Shown here: positions 53,426 to 62,639 of the stretch, piece after piece
Numbering within the stretch: the stretch's first letter is position 1
Layout: every line of letters starts with the position of its first letter
DNA from: Branchiibius hedensis
GTDB lineage: Bacteria; Actinomycetota; Actinomycetes; Actinomycetales; Dermatophilaceae
Direction of reading: 5' to 3'
DNA length: 64,000 bases
Assembly: GCF_900108585.1 (NCBI RefSeq)
Contig: NZ_UESZ01000002.1
Location: 62,001 to 126,000, forward strand
Made by a program: the position numbers and the translations under genes
Notes under the pieces: generated by a model
Told to the model about the DNA's origin: nothing
The model's input: the letters and a program-made list of their open reading frames with translations, nothing else
The model's database searches: none

Positions 53426-54196
53426 TCACATGCGCGGAAGTCGAGTGTATCGACCGAGAGTCCGGGCCAGGAGTGACGCGATGTGGGAGTCGGGGCCGGC
53501 GTGAATAACGCGGGCCCCGCGCTGCTGACCCCGCACGATGGTGTGTGCGATCTGTTCGGCAGAGGACCTCGCCACCCGCCGATCGAAGCTCGCGGCTCGC
53601 ACGGCTGGGTCTTCGTCAGCGGCGAAGCTGCCGTTACGGAGGATGTCGGTGTGGACTCCGCCGATGAGGGCCGTGCTCACACGGATGTTCGCGTTCTCGT
53701 GCTCGAGTTCGTTGGCCAGGGTCCGAGTGAAGCCGTAGACGCCTGCCTTGCTCGCCACGTAGGTCGCGTGCCTCGGAAAAGCGATGCCCTCGATCGCGCT
53801 CGATGCTGTGACGACGCTTGCCCCGGCCGCCAGATATGGCAGACAGGCGTGCACGGTCGCTATGGTGCCCACGAGGTTGATCTCGATGACACGGACGAGG
53901 TCGTCGAGGGTGCTCCGCTGGACCGTGCCGGTGTGCATCACCCCAGCGAAGGTAAAGAGACCGTCAAGAGATGGTACGGATTGCACCAAATCTGTGAGGT
54001 CGTGCCGGTATCGCGGGTGCGTAACGTCGAGGACCGCAAGGCGTGTCGGGCAAGGTAGTGCGGCACCGAGCGAGGACAGCGAATCGCCGTCAGTATCAAC
54101 AAGAATCAGCTCCTCGTGGGTGGCTGACAGTTCGTGCGCTAGCGCGCTGCCGATGCCTCCCGCAGCACCGGTGATCAGGGCTGTGCCGTGCGGCAC
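53426..54196 (-). CDS. short-chain dehydrogenase/reductase
   Basis: 256 residues from a GTG at 54196. Classical SDR features: ALITGAAGGIGSALA (TGxxxGxG), DVTHP, INLVGT, ASSA with the catalytic Ser, and YVASKAGVYGFTR with the Tyr-x-x-x-Lys pair. The upstream Arg-rich frame is probably untranslated. It would reduce or oxidise an alcohol or carbonyl with NAD(P). Substrate unknown; it sits between backbone genes of the element, so it is probably cargo. Confidence 0.88.
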   Translation of the reverse strand: MPHGTALITGAAGGIGSALAHELSATHEELILVDTDGDSLSSLGAALPCPTRLAVLDVTHPRYRHDLTDLVQSVPSLDGLFTFAGVMHTGTVQRSTLDDLVRVIEINLVGTIATVHACLPYLAAGASVVTASSAIEGIAFPRHATYVASKAGVYGFTRTLANELEHENANIRVSTALIGGVHTDILRNGSFAADEDPAVRAASFDRRVARSSAEQIAHTIVRGQQRGARVIHAGPDSHIASLLARTLGRYTRLPRM

Positions 54197-54371
54197 ATTG
54201 GAATGAGGCCCTGACGCCGGCGAGGTACGATCCCGCTGCCGCTCACGCAAGTGAGATCGGCTCCGCGCCTGACGTGTCGGCCGGGGTCCTGAGCTAAGAA
54301 GGCGGTGTCTCACGGGACACTGCATAGCACGGTGTGCAGCGCTTGGGCGCGCACGCTGAAAGGACCTCACC

Positions 54372-54779
54372 ATGCCGTCGACCTGTCGACGGACCCTCCA
54401 GGGGGAGGGTGCCGTACACACCGCACATGCCGATGTCGTTATCGACGGCTGGGCCGGCTGCTACCTCGACGTCGTCAAGACCATCCTTCGTCGGTCCGGT
54501 TACGGCCGCGGCATCGTTGTGGTCCACGACGGTAACCGGTTGCGGCTCAGAGGAGCGGTGCCACGCGACCTTGGCGACCGGCTCGCTGGCCTCGTCGAAG
54601 GACTCCTGGCCCGTGCGGCTGACCTGGAAGCTCGCGACACCGAAACATCGGACGCCGAGCTCGACGAATGGCACGAACTCATCCTCCAGGCCGAACACGC
54701 CGGCGTCCTGAGTCGGCGTCTGTTCAACACATCAGCCGAGGCCGTCGGCCGACCTTCGTATCGCGCTCAGGCAGGCTGA
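54372..54779 (+). CDS. hypothetical protein
   Basis: 135 residues from an ATG with AAGGA eight bases upstream. An alpha/beta start (GWAGCYLDVVKTILRRSGYG, RGIVVVHDGNRLRLRGAVP) and a helical second half (DRLAGLVEGLLARAADLEAR). No known motif. It stands divergent from the SDR gene with a 175-base gap in between. Confidence 0.5.
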   Translation: MPSTCRRTLQGEGAVHTAHADVVIDGWAGCYLDVVKTILRRSGYGRGIVVVHDGNRLRLRGAVPRDLGDRLAGLVEGLLARAADLEARDTETSDAELDEWHELILQAEHAGVLSRRLFNTSAEAVGRPSYRAQAG

Positions 54780-54879
54780 GATCCCGGCGGAACCATCGCC
54801 GTGGTGCAGAAAGGGGAGACCTCCGTGGCACGTCGACAACACGTCCCTGTGGACGGCGGCACCCATGCACGAGTCAGAT

Positions 54880-54889
54880 GCACTAGTGT
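54880..54889. promoter_or_regulatory. GCACTAGTGT palindrome, copy 3
   Basis: Nine of ten bases match copies 1 and 2. It lies about 80 bases before the first gene of the Tad locus and shares the right-hand flank GTGCnTCGACnTGG with copy 2. This would place the pilus operon under the same regulator as the other two sites. Confidence 0.42.
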
Positions 54890-54970
54890 GTGTGCATCGA
54901 CTTGGACTCACCTGACCGCCAGGGACCGCCAAGCGGGCCTTCTGGCACACGAGACAACAAGGAGATCGAT

Positions 54971-55594
54971 ATGACGAAGTCGACGCGCGTGGCGGGCGCA
55001 GCCCTCGTGCTGGGCAGCGCGCTACTGGCCTCCGCCTGTGGTGACGGAGGGAGCGGCAAGCCCTCATCCAGCACCACGAGCTCGGCTTCGCCCTCAACGG
55101 GCTCGGCCACGCACCCTTCAGCTCCGACAAGCACTACGAGTGATCCGAACTCGCCAGCGACTCGGGCTCGGGCGATGGTCGATCAGTACTTCTCGGTGAG
55201 CGACCGCTGTCTCTTCGACCCACAGAGCGCACCGATGACGTGCTTCGACGGCGTGGCCATCGGCACCGAGTTGGACAGTCTCCGGAACACGTTGACGTCT
55301 GCAAAGACGGCCTACACAAAGCAAATCGGATCCACCCAGGTGATCTCGGTCAAGCAGACCAAGATCGATCTGACCAACAAGCCGAAAGAGACCCCGCCAA
55401 GCATTCCGATCGTCACGTACAGCGTGTGCTTCGACGTCAGCAAGGTGAACATCGTGGATTACCAAGGCAAGTCCATCGTGCCTCCCGACCGGAAGCCTCG
55501 CGCCGTCGAGACGGTCGCGGTGGCGAACTATCAGTACCCGAAGGCCACAGGTTGGCGGGTCGCGTACACACAGCCCACGGGGAAGACATGTTGA
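54971..55594 (+). CDS. lipoprotein
   Basis: 207 residues from an ATG preceded by AAGGAGATCGAT. The signal peptide ends in a lipobox, SALLASAC, with the acylated Cys at about 23, followed by a Gly/Ser/Thr-rich spacer. The mature domain (VDQYFSVSDRCLFDPQSAP to the end) is of unknown fold with several Cys. Its stop is overlapped by the start of the secreted PKD-like gene. It is the first gene of the Tad-type locus and may anchor or gate the machinery at the cell surface. Confidence 0.75.
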   Translation: MTKSTRVAGAALVLGSALLASACGDGGSGKPSSSTTSSASPSTGSATHPSAPTSTTSDPNSPATRARAMVDQYFSVSDRCLFDPQSAPMTCFDGVAIGTELDSLRNTLTSAKTAYTKQIGSTQVISVKQTKIDLTNKPKETPPSIPIVTYSVCFDVSKVNIVDYQGKSIVPPDRKPRAVETVAVANYQYPKATGWRVAYTQPTGKTC

Positions 55595-56505
55595 CCCGGC
55601 TCCGCGGAGGCACGATCGCCGCGGTGCTCGCCGCAGCGTTGCTGAGTGCTGTGATGTCGGCACCCGCAGCAAACGCCGCGCCGCCGAAGTGCCAGTCCTA
55701 TGACGTGCGAGGACGCTGCGTCATCTGGGTGACTCCGCCCACCGGTCCGCCCGGCACGCGTCCGCCGACGCCGCCCACGGGACCGCCGGCGAAGGGTGAC
55801 CCTCCGAAGCAACCGATCAGTGGCCCGCCGGCGGGAGTGGGACCAATCACCGTGAACGGTGTGCAGTGCTGGCCGATCGGCAAGAGCAACCCTCAGCCGC
55901 CGAAGTCGGACCCGGTTTGGAAGGGTCACACCGACGGCGCCATCTACGACTGCCTTTGGGGTGGAGGGTTTGGGCGGTCTTTGGCGACCATGACGCTCAA
56001 GTATTGGGCTGCGACTGCGCCGGCCGTGGCGCCGCCACCTGACCCCCGCGTGCTCGCGCAGCAAGCAATCAGGGCAATGAACCTTCAAGCGGTGGCCATG
56101 GGGCTGGCTCCTGAACCTACTGCCGGTTCTGTCGGACTGGTGGGGATGCCGAACTGGATGTGGGTCAAGCAGCCCGCACCCAACACGTGGGGACCAATCA
56201 CTAAGAGCGCCTCAGCGCAGGGGTACACGGTGACGGCCACGGCGACGGTGTCCGATGTGGTCTGGGACATGGGCGACGGACAGACCGTGACCTGCCAGCA
56301 GGGCACGCCGTACGTCATGTCGTACGGGAAGCAAAAGTCACCGACCTGTGGGCACACCTACACCCGCCAAGGGACTTACGCCGTCACCGCGACGTCGCAC
56401 TGGGTCATCAACTGGTCCGGAATTGGCCAGGCCGGAACGATCACGATGGACCTCAATCGCAGGGCCACGGTCCAGATCGGCGAGGCGCAAGTGCTCACCC
56501 AGTGA
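55588..56505 (+). CDS. secreted PKD-like repeat protein
   Basis: 305 residues. An N-terminal signal peptide ends at ...SAPAANA (about 30). A Pro-rich linker (TPPTGPPGTRPPTPPTGPP) precedes a domain of unknown fold, then a C-terminal PKD-like module, WDMGDGQTVTC and CGHTYTRQGTYAVTATSHW, with a disulfide candidate. Proteins of this layout precede Tad genes in actinobacterial elements. It probably sits outside the membrane as a structural or adhesive part. The ATG lies within the lipoprotein's last codons. Confidence 0.72.
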   Translation: MLTRLRGGTIAAVLAAALLSAVMSAPAANAAPPKCQSYDVRGRCVIWVTPPTGPPGTRPPTPPTGPPAKGDPPKQPISGPPAGVGPITVNGVQCWPIGKSNPQPPKSDPVWKGHTDGAIYDCLWGGGFGRSLATMTLKYWAATAPAVAPPPDPRVLAQQAIRAMNLQAVAMGLAPEPTAGSVGLVGMPNWMWVKQPAPNTWGPITKSASAQGYTVTATATVSDVVWDMGDGQTVTCQQGTPYVMSYGKQKSPTCGHTYTRQGTYAVTATSHWVINWSGIGQAGTITMDLNRRATVQIGEAQVLTQ

Positions 56506-56547
56506 GCAGCACCCGACGACGTACCGACTGAATCAAGGGGAGACAGC

Positions 56548-57258
56548 ATGGCAATCGCACCAACAGACGAGCAGCGAAGCGTTCGCCGTCTCGGTCGAGG
56601 AAAGAAGCCAGCCGAGGGCGAGCAGGGCATCGAGACCAGCGACAGCGTGACGCCACCGCCGAAGATGCGCCGTCGACCACTGCTGGTCGCGGCCTCCGTT
56701 GCGGCGGTCTGCCTGGGCGCGCTGCTCGCCGTGCTGGCCTTCACGTCGATGAACTCAGCCCAGGAGGTCCTCGCCGTCCGCTCGACCGTGCACCGCGGTG
56801 AGGTCATCACCCGGGACGACCTCATGACCGTTCGGGTCGGTGTCGATCCCGCGCTGAAGCCTCTGCCGGCATCGGAGCTGAACGATGTCGTGGGCAAGCG
56901 CGCGGCCATGGATCTGACCGCTGGGGGACTGGTGACCAGCGAAGATGTGACCTCGAGCGTGGTGCCCGGCAAGGGTATGAGCGTCGTCGGCATCAGCCTC
57001 GCTCCGGGCGCGTATCCAGCGAATGGGCTGAAGAACGGCGACGCCGTCCGGATCGTGCTCACCCCCGGCCAGCAGGGGCAGTACACCAGCGGCTCGACCC
57101 CGACCGAGATCCCCGCGACCGTGGTGGACGTCGCAGCCGGAGGATCCGGCGGCCAGCAGGTTGTCGACGTGCTCGTTCCTGAGGGACAGGCCCCAGACGT
57201 CGCCGCGATGGCCGCCACGGGCAAGGCTGCGCTGGTCTTGGACTCGCGGGAGCGCTGA
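56548..57258 (+). CDS. CpaB/RcpC-type SAF-domain protein
   Basis: 236 residues. A basic N-terminal tail, one membrane segment (about 45-66), and a SAF domain: VLAVRSTVHRGEVITRDDLM through GLVTSEDVT and VVGISLAPGAYPANGLKNGD. This is the CpaB/RcpC fold, which stabilises the outer part of Tad/Flp pili or the peptidoglycan passage. GGGGAGA precedes the ATG at 56548. It lies in normal position at the front of a tad locus. Confidence 0.82.
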   Translation: MAIAPTDEQRSVRRLGRGKKPAEGEQGIETSDSVTPPPKMRRRPLLVAASVAAVCLGALLAVLAFTSMNSAQEVLAVRSTVHRGEVITRDDLMTVRVGVDPALKPLPASELNDVVGKRAAMDLTAGGLVTSEDVTSSVVPGKGMSVVGISLAPGAYPANGLKNGDAVRIVLTPGQQGQYTSGSTPTEIPATVVDVAAGGSGGQQVVDVLVPEGQAPDVAAMAATGKAALVLDSRER

Positions 57259-57261
57259 GCG

Positions 57262-58056
57262 ATGTCGGTCATCCTTCTCACCTCGGCATCCGGGTCCCCG
57301 GGCGTGACATCAGCGGCGCTTGGGCTCGCGCTGACCTGGCCGCGGCCGGTAGTGCTCGTGGAAGCCGACCCGACCGGAGGAAGTGGTCTGCTTGCTGGCT
57401 ACTTCCACGGTGACGTGGCCCATGTGGGTGGTCTCATCGATCTCGCGTTGGCGCACCGTGACGGTGTCCTCGTCGAGACGCTTCCGGAAGCGATGATCCC
57501 GATTCCAGACTCCACCGCTCTTCTTCTGCCCGGGGTTCGCAGCCATGCCCAAGCTCGAAGCGTGGCAGGCATGTGGGGGCCATTGGCAGGTGCCCTGCGG
57601 GCGCTGGAGCGCAACGGCCAGGACGTGATCGTTGATGCCGGTCGCCTCGGCCTTGACGGAGCTCCCACACCGCTGATGTTGAACGCGGACCTGACTTTGC
57701 TGACGATGCGGACAAACCTGCCCGCACTGTCAGGTGCCCGGTCCTGGGCGCAAACACTGCGTGAGGAGTTCGAGCAAATAGGCTCCCTGCCGCGACTGGG
57801 CACCCTGCTCGTGGGCGAGGGCCAGCCGTACAGCGCCCGCGAAGTGCGCAAGGTCCTCGAGCTGCCAGTCACGGCAACGCTGCCCTGGGACCCGCCGGCA
57901 GCAGCCGTCTTCTCGGTCGGCGCCAACCGACCCCGCAGATTCGACAACGGCGCGCTCGTCCGAGCGCTGCGCGCGACAGGCGCGGCCGCCCGAGCGGCCA
58001 TCGAAAGCAACCGAGTCGATCTAGCGGCCACCAAGAGCGTGGGGAGCACAGCATGA
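57262..58056 (+). CDS. TadZ/CpaE-like ATPase with a divergent Walker A
   Basis: 264 residues of MinD/ParA fold. The P-loop region reads TSASGSPGVTSAALGLAL instead of KGGVGKT, with no lysine, so ATP binding may be lost or altered. VVLVEADPTGGSG is the Walker A' part. In tad systems this protein positions the pilus machinery at a pole or site. It overlaps the TadA gene by four bases and follows the CpaB gene by three. Confidence 0.75.
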   Translation: MSVILLTSASGSPGVTSAALGLALTWPRPVVLVEADPTGGSGLLAGYFHGDVAHVGGLIDLALAHRDGVLVETLPEAMIPIPDSTALLLPGVRSHAQARSVAGMWGPLAGALRALERNGQDVIVDAGRLGLDGAPTPLMLNADLTLLTMRTNLPALSGARSWAQTLREEFEQIGSLPRLGTLLVGEGQPYSAREVRKVLELPVTATLPWDPPAAAVFSVGANRPRRFDNGALVRALRATGAAARAAIESNRVDLAATKSVGSTA

Positions 58057-59681
58057 GCCAGCCCAACCCCTTCCTCAACGACCCGGACGAGGATGACGAC
58101 CGGTCAGACCCCACCTCCCTGCCACTGTTCGCGGAAGATGCCGACCAGCCCCGGCCGCCGCGCCAAGGGCGAGTCCGGTCCAACTTCTCACTCGGGGAGA
58201 ACGCACCCCGCCGGCCGGGACATATCCACGCCGTCGGCCGCGACGTACCGGACGACGAGGTCGCGGGGTGGGTTAGCGGAGGCAGCTCTCCGAGCGCTGC
58301 CTCCGGCCACCGCAAGACTGGCGCTACTGCGCATGAAGGAATCGACTGGGGCCTCGTTGCGGCGTTCCGCAGCCAGGCCTCCGACCAGCTGAGTGCCGCA
58401 ATTGGTGAAGACCGGTCGCTCGATCAGCAGGCACAACAGGAACTCGGTCGGGCGATCATCGTCGAACTGCTCGAGAGTGAGGCCGCCGAGGCGGTATCTG
58501 CCGGGCGTGAGTCCTGGTCGCTGAGCCAGCAGGAAGACATGGCTGAGGCCATCTTCAATGCAGTCTTCGGCCTCGGGAGATTCCAGCCGCTCGTCGACGA
58601 CGAAACGGTTGAGAACATCGAGGTCTACGGCAACGACAACGTGCTCCTCGAGCACAGTGACGGCACCATCCAGCAAGGGCCGAACGTCGCCGAGGACGAC
58701 GACGAGCTCCTGGAGTTCATCAGCTTCCTGGGCAGCAAGTCCGGTAGCGGGCGGCCCTTCTCCGAAGCACAGCCGCGGTTGCACATGCGACTGGAGGGCG
58801 GCGCGCGGCTCGCGGCCACCGCGTGGGTCACTCCGCGCCCGTCGATCGTCATCCGCCGCCACCGGCTCCGTGACACCAACCTGGAACAGTTGGCCGACAC
58901 GGGCATGCTGACCCCGCTGATCGCCGACTTCCTCGAAGCGGCCGTGAGGGCGCGACTCAACATTGTGGTCGCCGGTGCCCAGGGTGCCGGAAAGACGACG
59001 TTGGTGCGTGGGCTCTGCGCGGCGATCGATCCGTGGGAGAAGATCGGCACGTTCGAGACCGAGTACGAACTCTTCCTCAATGAGCTGTCGCACAAGCACA
59101 AGCGAGTCATCGCGTGGGAATCCCGGCCGGGCTCGGGCGAGGTTGGGATGAACGGTCGCCAGGCCGGCGAGATCACCCTCGACGACCTCCTCATCGACAG
59201 CTTCCGGTTCATCCTCAGCCGCACGATTGTCGGTGAGGTCCGTGGCCGCGAGATCCTGTCCATGATCAAAGCGATGCAGTCGACCTCCGGGTCGATCAGC
59301 ACGACGCACGCAGCCAACGCCAAGGCGGCGATCCGCAAGCTCATCACCTGCGCCATGGAGGCCGGCAACCACATCTCCGAGGGATACGCCACCAGTGCAG
59401 TCGCCGGGCACATCGACTTGATCGTTCAGGTGAACCTCGAGACGACACCGGTCACCGAGACGGGCGGGCGCCGCAAGCGGTGGATCTCCGAGATCGTGTC
59501 CGTCGAGCCCGGAGAGCAAGCCACCGGCTACGCGACCCAACAGGTGTTCCGACCGGTTCAGGGCGGACCCGCGGTCGCCAGTGTGATGCCGGAGCACATC
59601 CGAACCGCACTGGAAGCACAGGGCTTCGACACCCGTCCTTTCGAAGCGGAGCGCCGCTCGCACGGAGGGCCGGCGGCATGA
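58053..59681 (+). CDS. TadA/CpaF-type secretion ATPase
   Basis: 542 residues. Walker A is GAQGAGKT at about 308-315, the Asp-box region FETEYEL follows, the Walker B-type helix is TIVGEVRGRE at about 391-400, and the His box is SISTTHA at about 415. The N-terminal domain (residues 100-290) is the usual CpaF-like part. It powers pilin assembly or secretion. ATGA overlaps couple it to TadZ before and TadB after. Confidence 0.92.
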   Translation: MSQPNPFLNDPDEDDDRSDPTSLPLFAEDADQPRPPRQGRVRSNFSLGENAPRRPGHIHAVGRDVPDDEVAGWVSGGSSPSAASGHRKTGATAHEGIDWGLVAAFRSQASDQLSAAIGEDRSLDQQAQQELGRAIIVELLESEAAEAVSAGRESWSLSQQEDMAEAIFNAVFGLGRFQPLVDDETVENIEVYGNDNVLLEHSDGTIQQGPNVAEDDDELLEFISFLGSKSGSGRPFSEAQPRLHMRLEGGARLAATAWVTPRPSIVIRRHRLRDTNLEQLADTGMLTPLIADFLEAAVRARLNIVVAGAQGAGKTTLVRGLCAAIDPWEKIGTFETEYELFLNELSHKHKRVIAWESRPGSGEVGMNGRQAGEITLDDLLIDSFRFILSRTIVGEVRGREILSMIKAMQSTSGSISTTHAANAKAAIRKLITCAMEAGNHISEGYATSAVAGHIDLIVQVNLETTPVTETGGRRKRWISEIVSVEPGEQATGYATQQVFRPVQGGPAVASVMPEHIRTALEAQGFDTRPFEAERRSHGGPAA

Positions 59682-60547
59682 CGCCCCTGATTCCTGGCCT
59701 GGCCGGCGCACTCGTCGTTGCCGGCATCCTTGGCGTGGTGTTCGGTCTGCGACCGGCACCACAGAAGCCACCCGCACCAGCCCGGACGCGCACCCCCCTG
59801 ATAGCGCGCCTGGGTCAGACCTCCCCTCGGACTCGAGTGCTGCTGCTCGTCGGGGCTGGTGCGGGTCTCATCGTCGCAATCGTCACCGGATGGTTCATCG
59901 CGGTACTGGCCGTCCCGGCACTGATCGTCGGACTGCCCATGCTGCTGACCGCGCCACCAGCCGCCTCCAAGATCGAGCGGCTGGAAGGGATGGAGGAGTG
60001 GACCCGCTCCCTGTCCGGGGTTCTCACCGTCGGCGTCGGCCTGGAGCAGGCACTCATCGCGACCCTGCGATCAACGCCCGACGCCATCCGACCCGAAGTG
60101 ACTCGCCTGGTCGCCCGACTGGGCGCCCGATGGAGCACCGAGGACGCACTGCGCGCGTTCGCGGACGACCTGGACGACGCCACCGGCGACCTGGTCGCGG
60201 CAAACCTGATCCTCGGCGCCCGGCGCCGAGGTCGTGGTCTTGCCAACGTGCTGGAGTCACTGGCCGAGTCGGTGGCCGCCGACGTCCGGGCCCGCCGACA
60301 GATTGAGGCCGACCGAGCCAAGCCGCGCGCAACGGCACGCTGGGTCACGCTGATCACCGTCGGAGTCCTGGTCTTCCTCGCGCTCACCGGCCGGTACGTG
60401 GCCCCGTACGGGTCACCGATCGGACAGGTCATCCTCGCGCTGCTGCTCGGCGCCTATGTGGCCACGCTGGTCTGGATGCGGACGATGACCCGGGGCAAGC
60501 CGCTGCCGAGGTTCATCGGCCTGGCGGCCGAAGGAGGCAACGCATGA
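59678..60547 (+). CDS. TadB-type inner-membrane platform protein
   Basis: 289 residues. An N-terminal membrane segment, two central segments (VLLLVGAGAGLIVAIVTGWF, AVLAVPALIVGLPMLLT), a cytoplasmic T2SF domain (LSGVLTVGVGLEQALIATL to the RARRQIEADRAKPRA helix), and two C-terminal segments. Standard TadB architecture. It forms the platform with TadC that the ATPase drives. Confidence 0.85.
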   Translation: MTPLIPGLAGALVVAGILGVVFGLRPAPQKPPAPARTRTPLIARLGQTSPRTRVLLLVGAGAGLIVAIVTGWFIAVLAVPALIVGLPMLLTAPPAASKIERLEGMEEWTRSLSGVLTVGVGLEQALIATLRSTPDAIRPEVTRLVARLGARWSTEDALRAFADDLDDATGDLVAANLILGARRRGRGLANVLESLAESVAADVRARRQIEADRAKPRATARWVTLITVGVLVFLALTGRYVAPYGSPIGQVILALLLGAYVATLVWMRTMTRGKPLPRFIGLAAEGGNA

Positions 60548-61457
60548 TCACCGGACTTCAGATGGCCTTGGCAGGCGGCGGGCTGGTCGGCCTAGGGCTG
60601 TCGCTGCTGATCTGGCGGCTCGTACCCGCACAGCCAGACCTCGGGGACGCGCTCGAGCGGCTGTCTCCCGAACATGTGCGTCGCACCCGTGCGACCGAAG
60701 TGGCCAGTCCGGCGGCAGACTCGCGCGAAAGGCTTGGACAATGGGCGCTGAAGACGTTCCCAGCCGGAGCCTGGGCGAGGGTCCCGCGTAAGGAACTGGC
60801 CCTGCTGCGAATCTCGCCGACGAGGTTCTACGGCGAGAAGGTTCTCTTCGCGGTCGTCGGCCTGATTACGCCGCCGCTGCTGACGGTGTTCTTCACGGTC
60901 ATCGGACTGAACCTGCCGTTCGTCATCCCAGTCGTCGCAACTGTCGGCTTAGCCGTACTGATGTTCTTCCTCCCCGACTACAACGCACGCGACGACGCCA
61001 AGAAGGCCCGAGACGAGTTCAACCGGGCGCTGGGGCCTACATCGACTTGGTCGCCTTGGAGCGCAACTCAGGGTCGGGTCCGCGCCAAGCCATGGAAGTC
61101 GCAGCCGAAGTCGGCGACAGCTGGGTGTTCCGCCGGCTGAGCGAGGAACTGACCCGCTCGCGCTGGTCAGGCGAAGCGCCATGGGAAGCCATCCGAGCGC
61201 TCGGCCACGAACTCGGCCTCGCCGAGCTGGAGGACCTCGCCGACATCATGAGGCTATCGGGAGAGGAAGGCACCCAAATCTACGCGCAACTGCGCGCCCG
61301 ATCCGCCTCGATGCGAGGCGCGATGCTCAACTCCGAGCTGGCCAAGGCCAACGAGATCGGCGAACGAATGAGCATCCCTATGAGCCTGCTAGGGGTCATC
61401 TTCATGGCCCTGCTGATCGCACCCGCGCTGCTACGGGTGATCGGGGGTGGCAGCTGA
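60544..61457 (+). CDS. TadC-type platform protein, apparent frameshift
   Basis: Two frames together form a normal TadC of about 304 residues. Frame one (60544 to about 61035) holds two membrane segments and ends in ARDEFNRALG. Frame two carries AYIDLVALERNSGSGPRQA, the T2SF domain and a final membrane segment (PMSLLGVIFMALLIAPALL). The switch falls at a run of four G (61032-61035); one more G gives RALGAYIDL and one uninterrupted reading. Either a single-base deletion broke the gene or the sequence lacks a base there. Confidence 0.78.
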
Positions 61458-61559
61458 TCGCACTGTCGCAACGTAGGACCAGCAGGCACTACCTCTAAGC
61501 CAAACCGTCAGAACCCGGCTCCACCACAGGAGCCACCAAGCCATAGGAAGGCAAGGACC

Positions 61560-61769
61560 ATGAACCACCTCATCGCCACCCTCCACACCCTCGGTGTCCG
61601 CATCCAGGACAACGTCGACGACGCACACGCCACACTGCGCAAGAACCGCGAGGAGGGCTCAGTCACGATCGAACAGGTCCTGTGGGCAATCGCCGTGATC
61701 GCCTTCGTCGGGATCGTCGTGGCAGCCATCACGACCTACGTGACCAACAAAGCGAAGAACATCAAGTAG
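61560..61769 (+). CDS. flp: Flp-type IVb pilin
   Basis: 69 residues. The pilin core REEGSVTIEQVLWAIAVIAF followed by VGIVVAAI is the type IVb pilin hydrophobic helix with Glu at position +5 relative to the likely cleavage site after the Gly. The N-terminal leader is longer than in proteobacterial Flp, as usual in actinobacteria. It would be the major subunit of the fibre. No prepilin peptidase gene is visible in the window. Confidence 0.82.
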   Translation: MNHLIATLHTLGVRIQDNVDDAHATLRKNREEGSVTIEQVLWAIAVIAFVGIVVAAITTYVTNKAKNIK

Positions 61770-61788
61770 ACCGAGCGAATCACACACC

Positions 61789-62208
61789 ATGACCAGGACA
61801 CACGCGCTGCGCGCCCGGCTCGCCCGTCGAGCCGGGGCGCAGCGTGAGCGTGGCTCGAGTTCCATTCAGATGGTGATGCTCCTGCCTGCTCTGTTCGCGG
61901 TCATGTTCCTGGGCATGCAAGGAGCACTGTGGTACCACGCCCGATCGGTCGCGATCGCCGCAGCGCAAGAAGGTGCCCGCAAGGCAGGCGCACAGAACAG
62001 CAGCGTCGGGGCGGGAATCAGCGACGCATCGTCCTTCATCGCCGACGCGGGCGGAAGCGGTGTGCTGGACGGCGCACACGTCACCGGCAGCCGATCGGGC
62101 ACCACAGCCACGATCACAGTCAGCGGCACGTCGATGAGCGTGATCCCCGGCTGGACCATCACGGTGCGCCAGAGCGCCACTGTGCCAGTGGAAAGACTGA
62201 CGCGATGA
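61789..62208 (+). CDS. TadE-like pseudopilin
   Basis: 139 residues. ERGSSSIQMVMLLPALFAVM followed by FLGMQGALWYHARSVAIAAA is the TadE-type N-terminal helix with a negative residue near the start of the hydrophobic stretch. A short beta-rich domain follows (SGTTATITVSGTSMSVIP). It is ATGA-coupled to the next TadE-like gene. It would be a minor pilin or assembly factor. Confidence 0.82.
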   Translation: MTRTHALRARLARRAGAQRERGSSSIQMVMLLPALFAVMFLGMQGALWYHARSVAIAAAQEGARKAGAQNSSVGAGISDASSFIADAGGSGVLDGAHVTGSRSGTTATITVSGTSMSVIPGWTITVRQSATVPVERLTR

Positions 62209-62639
62209 GGTGCCCCGTCCGTCAGGACTCCGAGGAGGGATCGGCGGCCATCGAGGCCGCCATCGGCGTGCCAGCTTTCATGCTGTTCGTCCTGCTGGTG
62301 ATCTTCGGTGGGCGCGTCGCTATGGCGCACCAAGCAGTGCAGTCCGCCGCGGCTGAAGCCGCCAGAACCGCCTCGATCGCGCGCACACAAGGGCAAGCTC
62401 AAAGCGACGGCGCCGGTGGGGCCGCGGCAAGCCTGAGCTCCCAAGGCGTGCACTGCATCTCACAGGACGTGAGCGTGGACGCCTCCGGATTCGCCGCTCC
62501 TGTCGGAACACCTGCCACGATCCGAGCGACCGTTCGCTGCACCATCGACCTGTCCGACGTGTCAATACCTGGCGTCCCCGGCTCGATGACGATCACGGAA
62601 ACCATGACCAGCCCGCTCGACACCTATCGGGAGCGGTAA
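62205..62639 (+). CDS. TadE/TadF-like pseudopilin
   Basis: 144 residues. EEGSAAIEAAIGVPAFMLFV then LLVIFGGRVAMAHQAVQSAA is the TadE helix with the conserved Glu (AIEAA). The remaining domain has a Cys pair (VHCISQD, VRCTID) that could form a disulfide. The start overlaps the previous stop (ATGA) and its own stop shares a base with the next ATG (TAATG). Confidence 0.82.
   Translation: MRCPVRQDSEEGSAAIEAAIGVPAFMLFVLLVIFGGRVAMAHQAVQSAAAEAARTASIARTQGQAQSDGAGGAAASLSSQGVHCISQDVSVDASGFAAPVGTPATIRATVRCTIDLSDVSIPGVPGSMTITETMTSPLDTYRER

Noticed and set aside
36993-54920. Recurring CTGACCGCC string in intergenic regions
   Set aside because: Occurrences at about 36993, 39667, 41009, 44297 and 54912 are short, GC-rich and often include stop codons; spacing and flanks do not match, so chance is likely.
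58188-59777. 529-residue minus-strand open frame opposite TadA
   Set aside because: Composition is that of an antisense shadow and TadA motifs are intact on the plus strand.
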